Source of the DNA: an uncultured Bacteroidia bacterium
GTDB taxonomy: Bacteria; Bacteroidota; Bacteroidia; Bacteroidales; F082
Direction of reading: 5' to 3'
Assembly (NCBI GenBank): GCA_913009755.1
Contig: CAJVWU010000042.1
Span: forward strand, 1-37,027
Length of the DNA stretch: 37,027 nt
The translations under genes were made by a program, and so were the position numbers. The notes under the pieces are model-generated. The model saw only the letters and a list, made by a program, of their open reading frames with translations. It made no database searches and had not been told where the DNA came from. Position 1 is the first letter of the stretch. The number at the start of each line of letters is the position of its first letter. Of this stretch, positions 32,383-37,027 are shown in pieces.

Positions 32383-33111
32383 ATGACTACTTTTCAGCAA
32401 ATTGTCTTAAAATGCCCCTATTGTTATCATCTCATGTCTGATTATGAATTGTCTTCCTTTACAATTCGTGGTTCAACCTTATATTCTGATGGTAAATCGG
32501 TTACGCAACCTTATTTACAAACCGGCAAGGCCATAAAAGTATGTTCATCATGCAACAGGCCATTTTGGTTTGAAGATGCCGTTATTGACCGTGAACCGGA
32601 TTTTCAGGAAATTAATTCACTGGAAGATGCATTGGATATTTACGATTTGCCCTTGCTGAGGGGTGAAAACCAGCCGGAAGGCAAAATAAAATATTACAAT
32701 AAATTGCTGAAAGAAGGTTTTGCCAATACCAATGAGCGGAAATATTATTTGCGGGTACGATTGTGGTGGGCAATCAACGATTTGGTCAGAGATCCCTTTT
32801 CATTAAAAAACATGCTGCGTACAAAAGCAAAATTTCATATTTTCCGGAAATATATTCAAAATAAAAGGGAACAAAATATCTTGTTTAAAAACCTTAAAAA
32901 TATTTTCACCGAAAATCTATCCCAATTAATATTGCTTTTGGATACTGAAAATGAAGACGACCTGATCATACTGGCTGAAATATATCGTGAAACAGGTAAG
33001 TTCCGGAAAGCAAAACATGCAATTGGCAAACTTCAGCAAACAGATGGTTCTGTGACAAGAAAAATTAAAAAAGCAGTTTTGTTCAGAAAAAAAAAGGTGC
33101 TTAAAGTATAA
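32383..33111 (+). CDS. Zinc-ribbon protein with helical repeat-like tail
   Basis: 242 residues. The N-terminus holds a split zinc ribbon: C11-P-Y-C14 and C54-S-S-C57 with an aromatic FWFEDA after it. The rest is alpha-helical and charged (KYYNKLLKEGFANTNERKYY, then LRVRLWWAINDLVRDPFSLK, then LAEIYRETGKFRKAKHAIGK), with the last part resembling a TPR-like hairpin. There is no signal peptide, so it is cytoplasmic. It is divergent from the LPP20-like operon and 113 bp ahead of the CsgG-like gene, so it could regulate or sense the envelope cluster. I do not recognise a named family. Confidence 0.65.
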   Translation: MTTFQQIVLKCPYCYHLMSDYELSSFTIRGSTLYSDGKSVTQPYLQTGKAIKVCSSCNRPFWFEDAVIDREPDFQEINSLEDALDIYDLPLLRGENQPEGKIKYYNKLLKEGFANTNERKYYLRVRLWWAINDLVRDPFSLKNMLRTKAKFHIFRKYIQNKREQNILFKNLKNIFTENLSQLILLLDTENEDDLIILAEIYRETGKFRKAKHAIGKLQQTDGSVTRKIKKAVLFRKKKVLKV

Positions 33112-33224
33112 ATTTTATCACTTTTTATTTAGACATACTCCAAACTATTTGGAAACTGCTCATTAAAACAAAAAAAGGAATATTTTTATCTGATTAAATC
33201 AAAAACCAAACCAATTTATTTAAT

Positions 33225-34484
33225 ATGAAATTCAAAAAACCATTATTATTACTGTTTTTCGGATTGATTTTCCTCCCGGGTTTAAAAGCACAAAAAGTAA
33301 AGACTTTTATCCTGAAAGCCCCTGAAAAACCTTTTTATGATGTGAAAAAGATCGGGGTTCTTAAATTTGAGTGTTCAACAAACCGGCGCAAAGATGTTAT
33401 ACTGACTAATTACATTGTTGCCGACCTGCTGAATCAGCACCGGGGGATATATAATAAAAAAGGGAGCTTTTACGGCATAGGCAAAAGTAAGGAAGGAAAG
33501 ACCTTTGTCAAGGGGGTTACCACCGATTTTTATGAAGTGATTGAGCGGGATCAGCTTGAAAAGATAATGAAAGAACAACGCCTTTCCCTGTCCGGGGCCA
33601 TTGATGAAAACTCGGCAGCCGAAGTGGGTAAGCTGCTGGGACTTGACGTTTTGATCATCGGTAACGCAAGTTATTCGCACAACGACGAATGGTCGAATTC
33701 GGAATTGACAGGAAGATGCCTCAAGCGTACGGTAACTGCCAAAGGGACCATGAAGATCATATCGGTGAAAACTGCACGGATTGTGGGGACAAAAACAGCA
33801 AGCGCATCATTTAAGGACAGCGGTTGTGGCGATAAAGTTTCCGGAGTTATGACGACCGATCAGTTGGCGGATGTCAGTTTAAAGCAACTGGCCAAAGATT
33901 TTGTGGATTATTTTACGCCCGGTTATGAGCACATGGTCTTTAACATGGAAAAAGTTAAGATCAAAGAGCTTAAGGATAAGGCCAAAGAAGCCATGAACTT
34001 TTTAAAGAAGGGCGACCTGGATCATGCCTTTCCAATTGTGTATGCCATGTATGAAGCCGATTCCTATAATCCGAAAGCGGCCTATAACCTCGGTGTTCTG
34101 TATGAAATGGTGGGAGCCTACGAAGAAGCGGCCGAATATTATGGCATTGCTTATGATCTGGATTATAGCAACGGACTGTACCAGAAAGCTGCCGAAAGAG
34201 CCAAAGCCGGCATTGCGCTGGCCGGTTATCTGGAAGATATCGGCCGTCCGGTACAACCCTATTCATTTACCGGCGGGGGTAATGCCCTGGCCGAAAGGGT
34301 GAAAATAAAAGGCAGCAGTGCCGACCGTGTTGCCGTATATTCATTGCCTGACAAATCTTCTGAAGTTGTAGCCAAAGTACCGGGCGGGCTTGAGTTTAAA
34401 GTCCTCGGACAGGAAGGGAAATTTATTGAAATACAACTCAGGGGTTCAAAAACCGGATATGTCCCGAAATCAAACGTGAAATAA
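33225..34484 (+). CDS. CsgG-like secreted protein with TPR-like and SH3-like domains
   Basis: 419 residues. The signal peptide ends KAQ at about 23. Residues 35-235 carry the CsgG/FlgO pattern: KKIGVLKFECSTNRRKDVIL, FYEVIERDQLEKIMKEQRLS and AAEVGKLLGLDVLIIGNASY. Residues 245-330 hold TPR-like helices (EAMNFLKKGDLDHAFPIVYA, AAYNLGVLYEMVGAYEEAAE). About 357-419 is an SH3-like module (KVPGGLEFKVLGQEGKFIEI, ending GYVPKSNVK). CsgG forms the curli outer-membrane export pore; FlgO-like relatives sit in the outer membrane. No lipobox Cys is present, unlike CsgG. Together with the flanking LPP20-like genes it suggests an outer-membrane assembly. Confidence 0.85.
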   Translation: MKFKKPLLLLFFGLIFLPGLKAQKVKTFILKAPEKPFYDVKKIGVLKFECSTNRRKDVILTNYIVADLLNQHRGIYNKKGSFYGIGKSKEGKTFVKGVTTDFYEVIERDQLEKIMKEQRLSLSGAIDENSAAEVGKLLGLDVLIIGNASYSHNDEWSNSELTGRCLKRTVTAKGTMKIISVKTARIVGTKTASASFKDSGCGDKVSGVMTTDQLADVSLKQLAKDFVDYFTPGYEHMVFNMEKVKIKELKDKAKEAMNFLKKGDLDHAFPIVYAMYEADSYNPKAAYNLGVLYEMVGAYEEAAEYYGIAYDLDYSNGLYQKAAERAKAGIALAGYLEDIGRPVQPYSFTGGGNALAERVKIKGSSADRVAVYSLPDKSSEVVAKVPGGLEFKVLGQEGKFIEIQLRGSKTGYVPKSNVK

Positions 34485-34584
34485 CATGAAACACAAAACA
34501 AACGGATTAACCGTCTGTTTTCTTAAAAATCAAACAAATGAAACATTTATGACAAATAAATGTGACACACCGAAAAATGATTAA

Positions 34585-34640
34585 AACCCCGTAGGGGTTA
34601 TATGTGAATAGCCCCGTTTGGAGCGAAGCGGAATGCGGGG
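34585..34640. repeat. Interspersed palindromic repeat between the CsgG-like and LPP20-like genes
   Basis: AACCCC/GGGGTT at 34585-34590/34594-34599 forms a perfect hairpin with a 3-nt loop. It is followed by TATATGTGAATAG and a second hairpin CCCCG/CGGGG at 34612-34616/34636-34640. The CCCCGTAGGGGTTATATG type of motif recurs between genes of many Bacteroidetes, so this is probably a dispersed repeat unit rather than a dedicated terminator. It has no coding content. Confidence 0.6.
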
Positions 34641-34751
34641 TACAAAATAAAAATAATAGGTAGGTTTTGGCGGGATTTTTGCCCGCAGGAAGCAAAAATC
34701 GTGACAAAACCGAATAGGTTAAATGTCAGGTATTTAGAAAATTTCAAGCAA

Positions 34752-36554
34752 ATGAAAAAACGCAAGACCCCGATAGTAACCCTCATTTTAATGTTGATTT
34801 TCCCGGCAGGCATCATGGCCCAGCAGCCTGCCTGGGTTGACTATGCCAAAAGGAATTCCATGTATCCCCAATCCGACTACCTGACCGGGTTTGTTTCGGC
34901 ACACAATACCGATAATGAAGACCCCGGAAAATTGATGGACAAGTACGAGGAAATGGCTAAAAGCAAAGTAATACAGTCAATCCAGGTAAGCATCGAAACC
35001 AATAATTCATTGACATTAAGTAATGTAAACGGAAAATCAGGTGAAGAGTTCCGGTCGAAAAGTGTTTCGTTTTCAAGTGCCACAATCACGGGGTTAAAGG
35101 CGGAACGTTACTATGACAGGAAAAAGAACGACGTTTATGCTTTTGCTTATGTCAGTAAAAAAGAACTGGCCTGGTACAACCGGAAACTGATCACTTCAAA
35201 CCTTGAAAAGATAAAGCAAAAGCTTGCGGAAGGCCGGGAATACCTGGCTTTGGACGATAAACAAAATGCACTGAAAAGTTTTTATGAAGGGATGCCCCTT
35301 CTCGCGGAAGCCGAACAGGCCCAATGGTTGCTGTTGGCTGTCAACCGGGAACAATTCGTTTCGGATGACCTGAAAAAAATCCGCGATGCAAAAATTGAAC
35401 TGAACAAAGAAATTTCGCGCCTTCAGCAATCAAAGGAACTCAACATGAGCGAAACGGCCTACTTCATTGCTTATGGCCTGTTCATTCAACTGGGCAAGCC
35501 GGAGATTCCCCTGGATGTTGAACCCTGCACTTATGAAAATACAGGTCTCGCCAGTGATTTTTCCGACAAATGGAATACCGAAATCAGGAATGCACTGGTA
35601 AAAACCGGGAATTATAAAATTCAGGAGCGTTCAAATGCAGGGGGCAATGTTGTGAAAGTGAAAGGAAATTACTGGGTTGAAGGAGATCAGTTGCGTATCC
35701 ACGTGCAGGCATTAAAAAACAATAAACTCGATGCGGCTGCCGAAGGGGCCATTCCGGTTTCCTGGCTAAAAGCGGAAAAGATAAACTATGTGCCCGTCCA
35801 GGTTGAAAAGATACAAAAGCTGAAAAATGTTAAGCTGCAGGCCATCGGGGCACCCGACAATGTGAAAATCGGCAGGCAATCCGAAAAGCCTATGGAGGTC
35901 AGGGTATTGATGGAAAGAAACGGCATGACTGTTCCTATGGAGAATGTTCCTTTGGTTTTCAGTACCGGCAACGGGAAAGCCATAACCCGCGGCATCAGTA
36001 ACAGCAATGGTGTGGTCAGCGCTTATTTTCCCCCGGTTCATTTGCCCGAAGGCAAAACGGAAATCCTGGCACAAATTGATCTGGCTGTTTATGCAGACAT
36101 TGATACCAATTCGGCTTTTTATTTAACAGCCGTAAAAAATAATCCGGTTACCCCCGCTGTTTTTACCATACAACTCAATCCGCAAACCTATTATGTAAAA
36201 AGCGATGAGAGCATTGACAGAAGGCCGGTTGACATCAAAACCATTGAACCGGCAATTAAAAACCGGCTGGTGGATAAAGGGTATCATTTTGTAAACGGAA
36301 AACCGGATGCCGATTATGTTATATTCATAAAAGCCGCCACCACAACAGGCAGCGGTTACCAGGGCATCTATTATTCTTACGTGGACGCCACACTCTCGGT
36401 TGTTGATGCCGCCACCGGCGATGAAATATTTAAAACCTCCGTTGAACAGGTGAAAGGGGCGGGCGGTAACTCAAAGAAAGCCGGAAAAAAAGCCATGAGC
36501 CTTGCTTCCGAAAAGCTGACGGATAAGTTAATGGCGTTTTTGGAAGGGAGGTAG
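34752..36554 (+). CDS. Large LPP20-like secreted protein
   Basis: With the ATG at 34752 the protein has 600 residues and a signal peptide MKKRKTPIVTLILMLIFPAGIMAQ. The N-terminal part (PAWVDYAKRNSMYPQSDYLT, then AKSKVIQSIQVSIETN) matches LPP20-type envelope proteins. A helical section with repeated Lys/Glu (KIKQKLAEGREYLALDDKQN) follows. About residues 370-470 hold an immunoglobulin-like segment (VPMENVPLVFSTGNGKAITR), and the end (YVIFIKAATTTGSGYQGIYY, GDEIFKTSVEQVKGAG) resembles the conserved end of LPP20/DUF-type envelope proteins with a Gly-rich turn. It sits 267 bp behind the CsgG-like gene, separated by the palindromic repeat. Confidence 0.78.
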   Translation: MKKRKTPIVTLILMLIFPAGIMAQQPAWVDYAKRNSMYPQSDYLTGFVSAHNTDNEDPGKLMDKYEEMAKSKVIQSIQVSIETNNSLTLSNVNGKSGEEFRSKSVSFSSATITGLKAERYYDRKKNDVYAFAYVSKKELAWYNRKLITSNLEKIKQKLAEGREYLALDDKQNALKSFYEGMPLLAEAEQAQWLLLAVNREQFVSDDLKKIRDAKIELNKEISRLQQSKELNMSETAYFIAYGLFIQLGKPEIPLDVEPCTYENTGLASDFSDKWNTEIRNALVKTGNYKIQERSNAGGNVVKVKGNYWVEGDQLRIHVQALKNNKLDAAAEGAIPVSWLKAEKINYVPVQVEKIQKLKNVKLQAIGAPDNVKIGRQSEKPMEVRVLMERNGMTVPMENVPLVFSTGNGKAITRGISNSNGVVSAYFPPVHLPEGKTEILAQIDLAVYADIDTNSAFYLTAVKNNPVTPAVFTIQLNPQTYYVKSDESIDRRPVDIKTIEPAIKNRLVDKGYHFVNGKPDADYVIFIKAATTTGSGYQGIYYSYVDATLSVVDAATGDEIFKTSVEQVKGAGGNSKKAGKKAMSLASEKLTDKLMAFLEGR

Positions 36555-36695
36555 GGGCTTTATGCTTCCTTCTGTACTCCTGTGCTTTAGCTGTGCGAAA
36601 TTTTAATAAAACATTGCAATATGCAGTTGGCAATTCATTGCCGGAAAAGTAATATCACAAATGTTTGTAGTAAAATCATCTGACTTTTTCAGCTT

Positions 36696-36918
36696 TTATT
36701 TCATCCAGGTCAAACCGATCCCTATTTCAATTCTTGAAATATTTAAGTGATCAGTATTACTTGCCATAACATCTTCCACATACCAACTGTTCAAAATACA
36801 ATACAAATAGGAGATTTCCAAAAATACGCCAACACCGTGTTTTTTTGCCAGTCCAAACCGGTTGCTGACATTCAGCCCGAATACCTCCCCCGAAATCTTC
36901 GATACTATCCCAAAAAGT
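36696..36918 (-). pseudogene. C-terminal part of an outer-membrane beta-barrel protein cut by an IS element
   Basis: The minus strand reads TLFGIVSKISGEVFGLNVSN, then RFGLAKKHGVGVFLEISYLY, and ends ISRIEIGIGLTWMK followed by a stop at 36696-36698. Alternating residues and a terminal aromatic-rich strand fit an outer-membrane beta-barrel. Its upstream part is cut off by the insertion element at about 36919 and would continue beyond it, outside the window. The exact family cannot be named from this fragment. Confidence 0.65.
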
Positions 36919-37027
36919 GTGTAAAGTGCATCTTAACTAAATTTGGAGTTGATAAAACTTTAAAATATTTAGCATATGAAAAGAATACACTTTACACAGG
37001 AGCAAGTTACGAAGATTTTAGAAGACA
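36919..37027 (+). mobile_element. Left end of an IS3-type insertion element (window edge)
   Basis: The element's left end begins near 36919-36920 with TGTAAAGTGCATCTTAAC, right where the beta-barrel frame breaks. The transposase gene starts inside at 36976. GTGTAAAGTG at the end (36919-36928) is the exact reverse complement of CACTTTACAC inside the transposase gene (36988-36997). The right end lies outside the window, so target duplications cannot be checked. Confidence 0.6.
36976..37027 (+). CDS. IS3-family transposase OrfA, N-terminus only
   Basis: MKRIHFTQEQVTKILED is the start of the helix-turn-helix OrfA protein found in IS3-family elements (consensus M-K-K-x-R-F-T-E-E-Q-I-x-x-I-L-x-E). 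The frame is open to the end of the window. OrfB would follow by programmed frameshifting, outside this sequence. Confidence 0.7.
   Translation, partial: MKRIHFTQEQVTKILED

Overview
The window looks like a chromosomal segment of a Bacteroidota (Bacteroidetes) bacterium, most likely an anaerobic or sediment-type Bacteroidales/Marinilabiliales relative. The evidence is a full-length sprA (the type IX secretion outer-membrane translocon, found only in this phylum) directly behind ruvA; repeated promoters of the Bacteroidetes type (TTG, about 19-21 nt, then TAnnTTTG); few Shine-Dalgarno sequences; and many Bacteroidetes-flavoured families (DUF5808, DUF6544, SBBP, SprA). No rRNA, tRNA or CRISPR array was seen.

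Positions 1-8700 are an accessory, heavily rearranged region. It starts with a winged-helix Fic protein behind a symmetric operator array, then a scrap of an IS1182-type transposase, a MazE/MazF toxin-antitoxin pair, and a run of abutting gene remnants: ISL3-like transposase, IS66 transposase, an isoprenylcysteine methyltransferase-like tail and a frameshifted FAD oxidoreductase. In the middle sits an intact and remarkable gene at 3744-5516: a SAM methyltransferase fused to an HgcA-like corrinoid domain, membrane helices and an HgcB-like 2[4Fe-4S] ferredoxin. Behind it are a chimeric DUF6544 remnant, a cluster of GC-rich hairpins, a promoter with two palindromes, a wrecked type IIG restriction-modification gene and an intact IS200-type transposase.

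Positions 8700-18040 are ordinary chromosome on the plus strand: an aldo/keto reductase, a four-helix membrane protein, a GH26-like lipoprotein that seems cut short, a YD-repeat-like protein, a CE1/LpqC-like esterase lipoprotein, a DUF5808 protein, a CHAD protein, a two-gene unit ending in a GYF-like/transmembrane/SPOR-like protein, and a tight pair of an NAD-dependent 3-beta-HSD/epimerase-like enzyme with a steroid 5-alpha-reductase-like membrane enzyme. ruvA and the 7.3-kb sprA follow as one unit (18180-26103).

Immediately after the sprA stop lies a decayed DUF4143-type ATPase. Positions 26593-36554 hold a divergent cell-envelope cluster. On the minus strand are an LPP20-like secreted protein, a transglutaminase/SBBP propeller protein, a pentapeptide-like protein with an ion-channel pore, and a small membrane protein. 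On the plus strand are a zinc-ribbon protein, a CsgG/TPR/SH3 protein and a large LPP20-like protein. The window ends where an IS3-type element has cut an outer-membrane beta-barrel gene.
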